A stretch of 39,122 nt of DNA from NCBI RefSeq assembly GCF_029211165.1, contig NZ_JARGEK010000006.1, positions 1-39,122 on the forward strand, read 5' to 3'. Under the pieces are notes generated by a model. It was not told the origin of the DNA. It was given only the letters and a program-made list of their open reading frames with translations, and did not search any database. The stretch is from Roseisolibacter sp. H3M3-2. GTDB taxonomy: Bacteria > Gemmatimonadota > Gemmatimonadetes > Gemmatimonadales > Gemmatimonadaceae. Every line of letters starts with the position of its first letter. The first letter of the stretch is position 1. Shown here one piece after another: positions 31,428 through 39,122 of the stretch. A program made the translations under genes and the position numbers.

Positions 31428-33761
31428 TCAGCGGTACGGCGGCGGCGCGGGGGCGACCACGACCGTGTCCCCGCTCAACCGGAACCGCCCCTCAAGCGTC
31501 GCCGCCGAGCTGCCCCCCGCCCACACGGTGAACGCCCCCGGCTCCACCACGCGGCGCATGTCGAGCGCGGTGAACGCGAGGTGCTCGGGCTTCAGCGTGA
31601 AGCGCACCGTGCGCCGCTCGCCGGCGCCGAGCGTGACGCGCTGGAACCCCTTGAGCTCGCGCACCGGCCGCGTGACGCTCCCCGCGTCGTCGCGCACGTA
31701 CAGCTGCACCACCTCGTCGCCCGCGCGCGACGACGTGTTGGCGACGGTGACGCTCACCACCAGCGAGTCGGCCGTGCGCCCCGTCGCCGGCACGCGCAGG
31801 TCGGAGTACGCGAAGGTCGCGTAGCTCCGCCCGAAGCCGAACGGGTAGAGCGGCGTCCACGGCAGGTCGATGTACTTGCTCGTGTAGTGGTTGTTCGCGT
31901 TGGCGGGGCGGCCGGTGAGCTTGTGGTTGTAGTAGATCGGCACCTGCCCCGTCGCGCGCGGCACCGTCACCGGGAGCCGCCCGCCAGGGTCGGCGTCGCC
32001 GAGCAGCACGTCGGCCAGCGCGTTCCCGTGCTCGACGCCGAGGAACCAGCTCTCCACGAGCGCGGGCATGCTGTCGGCGAGCCACGGCACCGCCAACGGG
32101 CGCCCGTTGAGCAGCACCGTCACCACCGGCTTGGCCGGACTCGACGCGCGCGCCGCCTGCAGCACGGCGCGCGCGAGCGCCAGCTGCGCCCCCGGCAGCT
32201 CGATCGACGCGCGGCTCGACGCCTCGGCGCTCATGTCCTGCCGCTCGCCGAGCACCAGCACCACCGCCTCGGCGTCGCGGGCCGCGGCGCGCGCGGCGGC
32301 GAAGCCGGTCGTGTCCGTCGTGTCGGCCGGCGCGCCGCGGACGTGGGTGATCCGCGCGTTCGGGAGCGCGCGCCGCAGCCCGGCGAGCGGGCTCACGACG
32401 TCCTCCGGCTTCCCGGCGCCCCACCAGTTGCCGAGCGCCGACTTCGGGTCGTCGGCGAGCGGGCCGATCACGGCCACCGTGCGCAGCGCCTTGCGCAGCG
32501 GGAGCGTCGGCGCGCCGCCGGTGGCGCGGTTCTCCAGCAGGACGATCGCCCTGCGCGCGATCTCGCGCGCCGCCCGCCGGTGCTCGGCGGTCAGCAGCAC
32601 CCGACGCTCGCGCGTGCTGTCGGAGTAGCGGTACGGGTCGTCGAACAGCCCGAGCGCGTGCTTCGCGCGCAGCAGCCGCACGACCGCCGAATCCACCGCC
32701 GCGATCGGCACGCGCCCGGCGCGGATCTCGGCCGCCAGCGTGCTGCGGTACAGGGTGCTCGACATCTCGACGTCGACGCCGGCGCGGATCGCGCGCCCGG
32801 CGACGGTGGCCGAGTCTCCGAGGCCGTGCGGGATCAGCTCGGCCACGCCCGTCCAGTCGCTCACCACCAGCCCGCCGAAGCGCCACCGGTCGCGCAGCAC
32901 GTCCTGCAGCAGCCAGCGGCTGGCGTGCGCGGGCGTGCCGCCGATCTCGTTGAACGACGCCATGATCGTCGCCGCGCCGGCGCGGATCGCCGCCTCGAAC
33001 GGCGGCATGACGACGTCCCACAGCGTGCGCTCGGTCAGCTCGACGGTGTTGTAGTCGCGCCCCCCCTCGGCGAAGCCGTAGCCGGCGAAGTGCTTGGGCG
33101 TGGCGAGCAGCACGTCGGTCGGCGGCGGCGCGGCGCCGGCGAGCTGCCCGCGGTCGCCCTGGAAGCCGACCACCTGCGCCGCCGCCAGCACGCTGCCGAG
33201 GTACGGGTCCTCCCCCGCCCCCTCGACGATGCGCCCCCAGCGCGGGTCGCGCGCGATGTCGACCATCGGCGCGAAGGTCCAGTGCACCCCCGCCGCCGCC
33301 GCCTCGACGGCCGCGATGCGCGCCGCCTGCGCCGTGCCCGCCGAGTCGAAGGTCGCCGCCATCCCGAGCGGCACGGGGAAGACCGTGCGCCACCCGTGGA
33401 TCACGTCGTACGCGAACACGAGCGGGATCTTCAGCCGCGACTGCAGCGCGAGCCCCTGCAACCGCCGCGTGTCGCGCACCGACCAGATGCTGAGGAACGA
33501 CCCGATCGCCCCCGCCCGCACCGCCGAGTCGGCGGCCGGCGGCACCGCGGGCCCCGTCTGCCCGGAGGCGCCGGGGAACATGGTGAGCTGGCCGAGCTTC
33601 TCCTCGAGCGTCATGAGCGCGAGGAGCGAGTCGGCGACCCTCTGCGCGCGAGGAGAGGTGAGGCGTGTCGCGGTCGGCGATTGCGCCCCCGCAACCGACG
33701 TCGCTAGGCACGCCGCCAGCAGCAGGCCGGCGAGCGTCGAGCGTCGAGCGTCGAGGGGCAT
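31428..33761 (-). CDS. Glycoside hydrolase family 3 beta-glucosidase, exported
   Basis: This 777-residue enzyme has a signal peptide (LAGLLLAACLATSVAGAQ), a GH3 N-terminal barrel (AYDVIHGWRTVFP, VDIARDPRWGRIVEGAGEDP, TPKHFAGYG with Lys 223-His 224, and nucleophile Asp 302 in VVSDWTG), a GH3 C-terminal domain and a fibronectin-III-like domain (GDEVVQLYVRDDAGSV). It should release glucose from beta-glucans in the periplasm or at the surface. The start is unusual: the ATG at 33761 lies in the loop of a heptamer hairpin, and codons 3-10 (LDARRSTL) are the repeat itself. An ATG at 33815 would read through the whole hairpin. It is third in the TonB receptor/GH144-like/GH3 operon. Confidence 0.92.
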   Translation of the reverse strand: MPLDARRSTLAGLLLAACLATSVAGAQSPTATRLTSPRAQRVADSLLALMTLEEKLGQLTMFPGASGQTGPAVPPAADSAVRAGAIGSFLSIWSVRDTRRLQGLALQSRLKIPLVFAYDVIHGWRTVFPVPLGMAATFDSAGTAQAARIAAVEAAAAGVHWTFAPMVDIARDPRWGRIVEGAGEDPYLGSVLAAAQVVGFQGDRGQLAGAAPPPTDVLLATPKHFAGYGFAEGGRDYNTVELTERTLWDVVMPPFEAAIRAGAATIMASFNEIGGTPAHASRWLLQDVLRDRWRFGGLVVSDWTGVAELIPHGLGDSATVAGRAIRAGVDVEMSSTLYRSTLAAEIRAGRVPIAAVDSAVVRLLRAKHALGLFDDPYRYSDSTRERRVLLTAEHRRAAREIARRAIVLLENRATGGAPTLPLRKALRTVAVIGPLADDPKSALGNWWGAGKPEDVVSPLAGLRRALPNARITHVRGAPADTTDTTGFAAARAAARDAEAVVLVLGERQDMSAEASSRASIELPGAQLALARAVLQAARASSPAKPVVTVLLNGRPLAVPWLADSMPALVESWFLGVEHGNALADVLLGDADPGGRLPVTVPRATGQVPIYYNHKLTGRPANANNHYTSKYIDLPWTPLYPFGFGRSYATFAYSDLRVPATGRTADSLVVSVTVANTSSRAGDEVVQLYVRDDAGSVTRPVRELKGFQRVTLGAGERRTVRFTLKPEHLAFTALDMRRVVEPGAFTVWAGGSSAATLEGRFRLSGDTVVVAPAPPPYR

Positions 33762-33798
33762 CCGCTCGACGCTCGACGCTCCACGCTCGACGCTCTCC
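33732..33798. repeat. Heptamer hairpin (GAGCGTC type) across the GH3 start codon
   Basis: Three GAGCGTC units (33732-33752) face GCTCGAC, GCTCGAC, GCTCCAC and GCTCGAC (33764-33791) on the other strand. The loop is about ten bases and contains the GH3 ATG (33759-33761). The repeat starts four bases after the stop of the upstream glucanase gene (33802), so the whole 40-base gap plus the first GH3 codons are repeat. The same heptamer occurs at 10418-10450 and 10626-10653. Confidence 0.85.
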
Positions 33799-33801
33799 CT
33801 C

Positions 33802-35268
33802 TCAGCACTTCCCATCGATCCACCCTCCGCTGAACCCCGCCCGACACAGCCCGCGGATCACGTACGGATTCTTGCGCATCAGCCGCCACACCAGCTCCGA
33901 GCGCTGGTTCTCCAGCATCGCGATGATAGGCCCCTGGTCGATGCCCAGGTAGTCGCCGTCGAACCACCCCTTGCCGGGCACGATGCGTCCGTGCTGCAGC
34001 CGCGGCCCCGGCTCGCGCAGCGTCGGGTTGAACGAGTCGAGGAAGCCGTAGCGCTGGAACAGGTCGTCGCCGTAGCGCTTCCGCATCGCGAGCAGCGACG
34101 GGATCACCACCTCCGGCGCGAAGGCGATCGAGCCGCCGGCGGCGGTGGGGACGATCGTGCCGTCGTCGGTGATCTCGTCCTTCCCCGCGCCGCGCGCCCA
34201 GTAGGTGTGGAAGCGGCGCTGGCGCCCGTCGATGGTGAGCGTCGAGTCGAGCGGGCCGTCGCTCGCCGTCAGCCCCCACACCTCGGCGGAGTAGTCGCGC
34301 CAGCCGCCCGGGTTGTCGATCGCGTACTGCCGCTGCGAGAGCGTGGCGCGCCGCGAGTTCTCGTGGTAGTCGATCCCGCGCCCGCGCATGTACGGGTCCT
34401 GGATCCCGCGGAAGTCGATCCAGACGTGCGAGTACTGGTGCCCGAACAGGGGGCCGAACTGGACGAACTCCTGCCCGTGGAACGTGTCCCACTGGTACGT
34501 CGCCGCCCACCGCTCCCACGCGCCGTCGGGGAGCGGGTGCGTCGGGGAGCCGAGGGCGAGCACGTAGAGGAGCATCGCCTCCATGTAGCCCTTCCAGTTC
34601 GCGAGGATGAAGCCGTTCGCGTCCTGGTTGCGCGGCAGCTTCTCGGGGTGCCACCCCATGCTCACCAGCGGCCGCCCCGCCTGCGCCCACGCCCAGTCGA
34701 CCCGCCGGTAGATCGAGTCGGCGAGCGCGCGCACCTCCAGGTCGCCCGGCTCGGCGCGGTCGAAGTACTCGCGGCACGTGAGCGCGCCGGCGAGCAGCAG
34801 CGCCGTGTCGATCGTGGAGAGCTCGACCTGCCGGAAGCGCAGGCCCGTCTCCATGTCGAGGAAGTGGTAGAAGAAGCCGCGGTGCCCGGTGACGCCGGTG
34901 GACGCGGGCCCCTGCGGCGCGTCGCGGAAGAAGCGCAGCGTCGTCAGCACGCGCTCGCGCGCCTGCTCGCGCGTGACCCAGCCGCGCTCGACGCCCACCG
35001 GATACGCCGTGAGCGCGAAGCCGACCGCCGCCACCGACGAGAACGACTTCGTCGGCCAGCGGTCGGGGGTGAGCCCGTTGCGCGGGTTCGTGGTGTCCCA
35101 GAACCAGTCGAAGGTCCGGCGGCCGAGCGTGTCGAGGAACGCCCGCTGCTCGGCGGTCGGCTGGTAGCGTGCCGGCGCCGGCGTCGCGGGCGGGGGCGCC
35201 GGCCGGCACGCCCCCGCGATCGTCAGCGCCGCGACCAGCGCCAGCGCGCGCTTCCCCCCGCCCTTCAC
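33802..35268 (-). CDS. PF10091 glucoamylase-like lipoprotein, GH144-like glucanase
   Basis: This 488-residue protein has a lipobox (LTIAGAC, Cys 21) and a single PF10091 domain: RRTFDWFWDTTNPRNGLTPD, VGFALTAYPVGVERGWVTRE, HRGFFYHFLDMETG, VELSTIDTALLLAGALTC and FVQFGPLFGHQYSHVWIDFR. The characterised members of this fold in Bacteroidota are GH144 endo-beta-1,2-glucanases; older annotation says glucoamylase. It is therefore probably an outer-membrane-anchored endo-glucanase that cuts glucan before uptake. The GTG start overlaps the stop of the TonB receptor gene (GTGA). GH3 lies downstream. The substrate is inferred from family and context. Confidence 0.85.
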   Translation of the reverse strand: MKGGGKRALALVAALTIAGACRPAPPPATPAPARYQPTAEQRAFLDTLGRRTFDWFWDTTNPRNGLTPDRWPTKSFSSVAAVGFALTAYPVGVERGWVTREQARERVLTTLRFFRDAPQGPASTGVTGHRGFFYHFLDMETGLRFRQVELSTIDTALLLAGALTCREYFDRAEPGDLEVRALADSIYRRVDWAWAQAGRPLVSMGWHPEKLPRNQDANGFILANWKGYMEAMLLYVLALGSPTHPLPDGAWERWAATYQWDTFHGQEFVQFGPLFGHQYSHVWIDFRGIQDPYMRGRGIDYHENSRRATLSQRQYAIDNPGGWRDYSAEVWGLTASDGPLDSTLTIDGRQRRFHTYWARGAGKDEITDDGTIVPTAAGGSIAFAPEVVIPSLLAMRKRYGDDLFQRYGFLDSFNPTLREPGPRLQHGRIVPGKGWFDGDYLGIDQGPIIAMLENQRSELVWRLMRKNPYVIRGLCRAGFSGGWIDGKC

Positions 35269-38200
35269 CGTCCGCCGCCCTCCGCGCCGCGGTACGCGTA
35301 GCGGAGGCCCAGCTGGAGGCGCGTGCCGAGCCCCGCGCACCCCGGCGCCCCGTAGTTGGCGTTCGTCTGGCCGGCGGGCGGGATGGTGGTGTTGAAGCAG
35401 CCGTAGTTCGCGTTGTTGAACGCGTTGAACAGGTCGGCGACGACGCTCACGCGGTTGCCGCCGGCGACGGGGATCGCCTTCTCGAGGCGCACGTCGACCT
35501 GCTGGTAGGCGAACACGTGCCCCACGCCGAGGAAGGGGCGGCCGGGCGGGGTGAAGGTGTAGGTCACCGACTGGAACTGCCCCGTGCCGAGCGTCTGGTC
35601 GGCCGCGTTGACGGTGATCCCGCTGGCCAGGTTCACGATCGTCGAGAAGGTGATGTCGGCGGGGAGCCGGAACACGCCGTTCATCACGATCTTGTGGCGC
35701 TGGTCGCCGGGCGCGCGGCGGCGCGGGCGGTCGGCGACGGTCGGGAACTTCTCGTCGAAGCCCCAGAACAGGTCCGTGCTCTGCCCCTGCTCCTCGGACT
35801 TCCCGAGCGTGTAGGCCACGGAGCCGCCCCACCGGTCGGCGCCGCGGATCGGCTTGTCCACCTGCAGCTGGACGGCGTCGTACCACGTCTTCACCCGGTC
35901 GTCCGAGAGGAACACGGCGGCGTAGTTCTGCCGCGCCGCGCCCGGCGTGCCGATGGTGTAGGCGCCGCGGACGAAGTTCATGAAGTTGCGGCCGCGCACC
36001 CCGTTGTACGTCAGCGTGACCTGGGTCGGCCCGACCGCCTGCCGCACCCCGCCGCTGTACTGCTGCGTGCTGGGCGGCACGAGGTCGTTCTTCACCAGGA
36101 ACACCTCGGGGATGCCGACGGACCCGGTGAGCGACCGCAGCTGGGCGGGGTCGTAGTACCGCTCGTCCCACGCCGTGCAGCGGTTGCGGACCGCCGCGTC
36201 GGTCTCGGCGGCGCAGGCGGCCTGCGTCCCGCGGAAGGTCACGGTGTAGACGCCGAACTGCCGGCGGAACTGCTCGTCGAGGACGTTGTTCCAGACGGTG
36301 CGGTCGTAGTACAGCCCGTAGCCGCCGAACAGCACCGTGCGCGTGTCGCCGAACACGTCGAACGACGCGCCGAGCCGCGGCTGCCACGCCTTCTTGTACA
36401 TCGGGCGGTTGCTGCCGTTCGAGAGGAAGTTCTCGATCCCGCCCAGCATGTCGACCGTGCGCACGTTGCGCGTCGTGGTCCCGGCCGGGTTGGCCGGGTC
36501 GGGGATCGTCTGCCGCACGAAGAGCTGCGCGTTCAGCGGCCCGCGCAGCGAGTCCGCCAGCGCCTGCGGCGTGACGTAGTCGTTGTTGATCATGTTCGTC
36601 TCGGCGTCCCAGCGAAGGCCGAGGTTCAGCACCAGCCGGCGGCCGATCGTCCAGTCGTCCTGCGCGTAGAAGCCGAACTGGGTGTTGTCGGTCTCGACGC
36701 GCGGGTCGCCGAAGCCGAAGGACGCCTCGTAGGGCCTGGCGTACTGCTCGTCGCGACGGAAGCGGAAGACCGGGTTCTGGGTCTGCGCCTTGATCGCGCT
36801 GTATCCGAGGAAGTCGACGTTGCCGCCGAACTTGAACACGTGGTCGCCGGCGAACTGCACCGCGCTGCGGGTGACGTCGTCGCGCAGGGAGACGCGCGTC
36901 TGGTCGAAGTCCTGCTGCGAGTCCTTGCCGCCGATGCGGAGGATCTCGTTGTACTGGCGGCCGATCAGGTCCCCGTTGATCCAGGTCGGCTTCCACTGGT
37001 AGAGCTGCGTCGAGACCTGTGCCTCGTTCAGCCAGCGGTTCCCGGAGAGCCGCCAGTTGGCGATCCCGGTCATCACGTCGATGTCGAGGTTCTCGCGGGC
37101 CTCGTAGGACGTCTGGTTGCCGAAGCCGCGGAAGTCGTGATCCTTCCGCATGCTGAAGCTCGCGTCGACCGTGCTGCCGGCGCTCGCGTTCCAGGTGATC
37201 TTCGCGAAGCCGAGGTGCGACCGGAACTCCTGCGCGTTGCCGCCGGTGTACGGGCGCAGCTGCGCGAGAAGTGCGGCGGGCGCGAAGGAGCTGTCGCGCC
37301 CGAACAGGACGTTCGCGGGCTCGGTCCGCTGGTTCAGCTCGTAGGTGCCGAAGATGAAGAGCTTGTCCCGCACGATCGGCGCGCCCAGGCTCCCGCCGGC
37401 CTGCCACCGCTTGTACTGCGGCCGCGGCCCGTTGCGCCCCGCCGTGAACGCGTCGCGCGACACCAGCGCGTTGTTCACGTTGAACCCGAACGCGCTCGCC
37501 TCCACGGTGTTCGACCCGCTGCGCGTGGTGGCCGTGATGATCGCGCTCCCCGCCCGCTGGTACTCCGCCTTGTAGTTCTGCGTGATGACCCGGAACTCCT
37601 GCACGGCGTCCTGCGGGAACGGATTCCCCTTGCTGGCGTTCTGCCCCGCCACCCCGCCCGTCAGCACGTCGCTCTTGTACGTTGCGCCGTCGATGAAGAC
37701 GTTCACCGCGTCGGCCGGCTGCCCGCTGGCCGCGAACGTCTTGTCGGTGCTGTTCACGTTCTGCGACGTGATGCCGGGCGCCAGCCGCGCGATGTCGAGG
37801 AAGTTGCGCTCGAAGTTCGGCAGGTTCTGGATCTGCTCGCGCGACACGTTCGTGCTGATCTCCGACGTCCGCGCCTCCGTCCCCTCGGCCTCCGCCTGCA
37901 CCGTCACCGTCGACAGGGTGACCGCCGCCTCGCTGACGCGCAGGTTCAGGTCGAGCGTCTGCCCGATCTGCAGCTGCACGGCGCGCGTCTGCGGCGTCAG
38001 CCCGACGCGGCGGGCCGTGATCTCCCACCGGCCGGGGCGCAGCCCGCCGATGAAGTAGAAGCCGGCGGCGTTGGTGAGCGTGCCGCGCTGCTGGTTGGTC
38101 GCGACGTCGCGCGCGACCACCTGCACGTCCGACACGGGGGCGCCGGCGGCGCCGGCCGCCGCACCCCCGGTGACGTAGCCGCGCACGCTGGCGGTCGCGG

Positions 38201-38285
38201 TCTGGGCGCGCGACGCGGCGGGCGCGCCGAGCAGGACGAGCGCGCCCAGCACCAGCGCGCCGCGGGGGAGCGGGATGGCCCTCAT
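35265..38285 (-). CDS. TonB-dependent outer-membrane receptor (Oar-like)
   Basis: This 1006-residue receptor has a signal peptide (ALVLGALVLLGAPAASRAQ), a carboxypeptidase-regulatory domain (about 28-115), a plug domain (SREQIQNLPNFERNFLDIAR, DAVNVFIDGATYKSD) and a beta-barrel to the end. The segment FPQDAVQEFRVITQNYKAEY is typical of Oar-like receptors. It is not SusC in type and no SusD gene accompanies it. GGAG eight bases before the ATG supports the start. As the first gene of an operon with a glucanase and a beta-glucosidase, it probably imports the oligosaccharides they handle. It is divergent from sua5. Confidence 0.92.
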   Translation of the reverse strand: MRAIPLPRGALVLGALVLLGAPAASRAQTATASVRGYVTGGAAAGAAGAPVSDVQVVARDVATNQQRGTLTNAAGFYFIGGLRPGRWEITARRVGLTPQTRAVQLQIGQTLDLNLRVSEAAVTLSTVTVQAEAEGTEARTSEISTNVSREQIQNLPNFERNFLDIARLAPGITSQNVNSTDKTFAASGQPADAVNVFIDGATYKSDVLTGGVAGQNASKGNPFPQDAVQEFRVITQNYKAEYQRAGSAIITATTRSGSNTVEASAFGFNVNNALVSRDAFTAGRNGPRPQYKRWQAGGSLGAPIVRDKLFIFGTYELNQRTEPANVLFGRDSSFAPAALLAQLRPYTGGNAQEFRSHLGFAKITWNASAGSTVDASFSMRKDHDFRGFGNQTSYEARENLDIDVMTGIANWRLSGNRWLNEAQVSTQLYQWKPTWINGDLIGRQYNEILRIGGKDSQQDFDQTRVSLRDDVTRSAVQFAGDHVFKFGGNVDFLGYSAIKAQTQNPVFRFRRDEQYARPYEASFGFGDPRVETDNTQFGFYAQDDWTIGRRLVLNLGLRWDAETNMINNDYVTPQALADSLRGPLNAQLFVRQTIPDPANPAGTTTRNVRTVDMLGGIENFLSNGSNRPMYKKAWQPRLGASFDVFGDTRTVLFGGYGLYYDRTVWNNVLDEQFRRQFGVYTVTFRGTQAACAAETDAAVRNRCTAWDERYYDPAQLRSLTGSVGIPEVFLVKNDLVPPSTQQYSGGVRQAVGPTQVTLTYNGVRGRNFMNFVRGAYTIGTPGAARQNYAAVFLSDDRVKTWYDAVQLQVDKPIRGADRWGGSVAYTLGKSEEQGQSTDLFWGFDEKFPTVADRPRRRAPGDQRHKIVMNGVFRLPADITFSTIVNLASGITVNAADQTLGTGQFQSVTYTFTPPGRPFLGVGHVFAYQQVDVRLEKAIPVAGGNRVSVVADLFNAFNNANYGCFNTTIPPAGQTNANYGAPGCAGLGTRLQLGLRYAYRGAEGGGR

Positions 38286-38352
38286 CAGGCGGTCTCCGGT
38301 GGTCGGGGATGGGACGGGTCCGACCGCGCGTCAGCAGCACGGTCGATGCCGC

Positions 38353-38360
38353 TAGCTTTG
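38353..38360 (+). promoter_or_regulatory. TAGCTTTG -7/-10 element, leaderless sua5
   Basis: TAGCTTTG is an exact TAnnTTTG match ending four bases before the sua5 ATG, the same spacing as at the decarboxylase gene. Transcription would start on or next to the A of ATG. No -33 TTTG is seen. Confidence 0.45.
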
Positions 38361-38364
38361 CGCC

Positions 38365-39122
38365 ATGCCGATCCGGAGCGTCGACCCCGCCGCGCCCGAC
38401 CCCGCCGTCCTCGCCGAGGCGGCGGCCGTGCTGCGCGCCGGCGGGCTGGTCGCCTTCCCCACCGAGACGGTCTACGGCCTGGGCGCGCACGCCCTCGACG
38501 CCGACGCGGTGCGCCGCATCTTCGCCGCCAAGGGGCGGCCCAGCTACAACCCGCTCATCGCCCACGCGGCCGACGCCGACGGCGCGCGCGCCCTCGCCGC
38601 CGCGTGGCCCGACGCCGCCGAGCGGCTGGCGGCCGCCTTCTGGCCGGGGCCGCTGACGCTCGTCCTCCCCAAGCGCCCGCACGTCCCCGACGCGCTGACG
38701 GCGGGGCTGCCGGCGGTCGCGGTGCGCGTCCCCGCCCACCCGGTGGCGCTGGCGCTGCTGCGCGCCGCGGCGCTCCCCGTGGCCGCCCCGAGCGCCAACC
38801 GGTTCACCGAGCTCTCCCCCACCACCGCCGCCCACGTCGCCAAGGCGCTCGGCGACCGCGTCGACCTGATCGTCGACGGCGGCCCGGCGGGCGTCGGGAT
38901 CGAGTCCACCGTCGTCGACCTCACCGGCGCGCGGCCGGCGCTGCTCCGTCCCGGCCCGCTCGGCGCCGAGGCGATCGGCGCGGTGCTCGGCGAGACGCCG
39001 ACGCCGGGGGCCGTCCCCGACCGCGTGGACGCGCCGCGCGCCGCCCCCGGGATGGTCGAGCGCCACTACGCGCCGCGCGCCGAGGTGTGGCCGGTCGAGG
39101 CGGGGGCGCGCGAGGGCGCGCG
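38365..39122 (+). CDS. sua5: L-threonylcarbamoyladenylate synthase, Sua5 type (truncated by window)
   Basis: The gene runs off the right end; about 252 residues are visible. The YrdC domain is clear: GGLVAFPTETVYGLGAHALD, AAKGRPSYNPLIAH, FWPGPLTLVLPKR, AVRVPAHPVALALL, VAAPSANRFTELSPT and GIESTVVDLTG. After it comes GMVERHYAPRAEVW, the linker that leads into the Sua5 C-terminal domain, so this is the long Sua5 form rather than the short TsaC. It makes threonylcarbamoyl-AMP from threonine, bicarbonate and ATP for the t6A37 modification of tRNAs reading ANN codons. The start has no ribosome site but a TAGCTTTG four bases upstream. Confidence 0.95.
   Translation, partial: MPIRSVDPAAPDPAVLAEAAAVLRAGGLVAFPTETVYGLGAHALDADAVRRIFAAKGRPSYNPLIAHAADADGARALAAAWPDAAERLAAAFWPGPLTLVLPKRPHVPDALTAGLPAVAVRVPAHPVALALLRAAALPVAAPSANRFTELSPTTAAHVAKALGDRVDLIVDGGPAGVGIESTVVDLTGARPALLRPGPLGAEAIGAVLGETPTPGAVPDRVDAPRAAPGMVERHYAPRAEVWPVEAGAREGA

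Noticed and set aside
35265-38285. SusC/SusD-type glycan import pair
   Set aside because: The receptor is Oar-like, and no SusD-like lipoprotein gene is present in the operon.
33802-39066. A 1754-codon open frame that appears to extend the glucanase gene far upstream
   Set aside because: Only the last 488 codons encode the PF10091 protein. The rest is Arg/Ala-rich and antisense-frame to the TonB receptor, an effect of very high GC.

Overview
The window is about 74% GC, densely packed, and shows no phage, insertion-sequence or CRISPR genes. The content suggests a chromosome of the phylum Gemmatimonadota (Gemmatirosa- or Gemmatimonas-like). The reasons are Oar-type and barrel-less TonB-plug proteins, a sortilin/BNR-repeat secreted protein over 1100 residues long, tandem M16 peptidases, and TAnnTTTG-like promoter elements of the kind used in the FCB group. 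The taxonomic call is an inference from gene style, not from a marker gene.

Layout. 1-1.9 kb: a group II PLP-dependent amino-acid decarboxylase and a small ORF (minus). 2.0-5.5 kb: a translationally coupled pair of secreted M16 peptidases, one with the zinc motif and one without it. 5.6-6.8 kb: a barrel-less carboxypeptidase-regulatory/TonB-plug/TonB-C protein. 6.9-10.4 kb: mannose-1-phosphate guanylyltransferase, a PaaG-like enoyl-CoA isomerase, a small unknown protein and a small outer-membrane barrel. 10.6-12.0 kb: a single-frame fusion of a PAP2 phosphatase with a LigT-like 2H phosphoesterase. 12.2 kb: tRNA-Asn. 12.3-14.3 kb: a GT2 polyprenyl-phosphate glycosyltransferase coupled to a GT-C membrane glycosyltransferase. 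14.4-17.5 kb: an RsbQ/KAI2-like hydrolase, a secreted beta-domain protein, an XRE regulator, and two adjacent lipoproteins that carry the plug and TonB-C domains separately. 17.5-21.6 kb: an amidohydrolase/GNAT pair, an NAD(P)-binding protein and PPK2. 21.7-25.1 kb: the BNR-repeat protein. 25.1-25.6 kb: an unknown protein. 25.9-30.8 kb: a serine-synthesis cluster (serA, a GlcD-like FAD dehydrogenase, serB and a class V aminotransferase in the serC role). 30.8-31.4 kb: a Uma2 protein. 31.4-38.3 kb: a minus-strand glycan operon (TonB receptor, PF10091/GH144-like glucanase, GH3 beta-glucosidase). 38.4 kb to the end: a truncated Sua5.

The most distinctive signal outside genes is a set of intergenic inverted repeats. 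Most are built from exact 7-bp tandem units (GCTGCGG, GAGCGTC and CCGAGCG types). Others are a perfect 52-bp palindrome and a CAGGATT-based hairpin. They fill many short intergenic gaps, reach over stop codons, and in one case place a start codon in the loop and encode the start of a signal peptide. The other strong candidates for novelty are the PAP2-2H fusion, the two plug plus TonB-C arrangements (fused and split), the SusD-less putative beta-1,2-glucan operon, and the FAD dehydrogenase inside the serine cluster.
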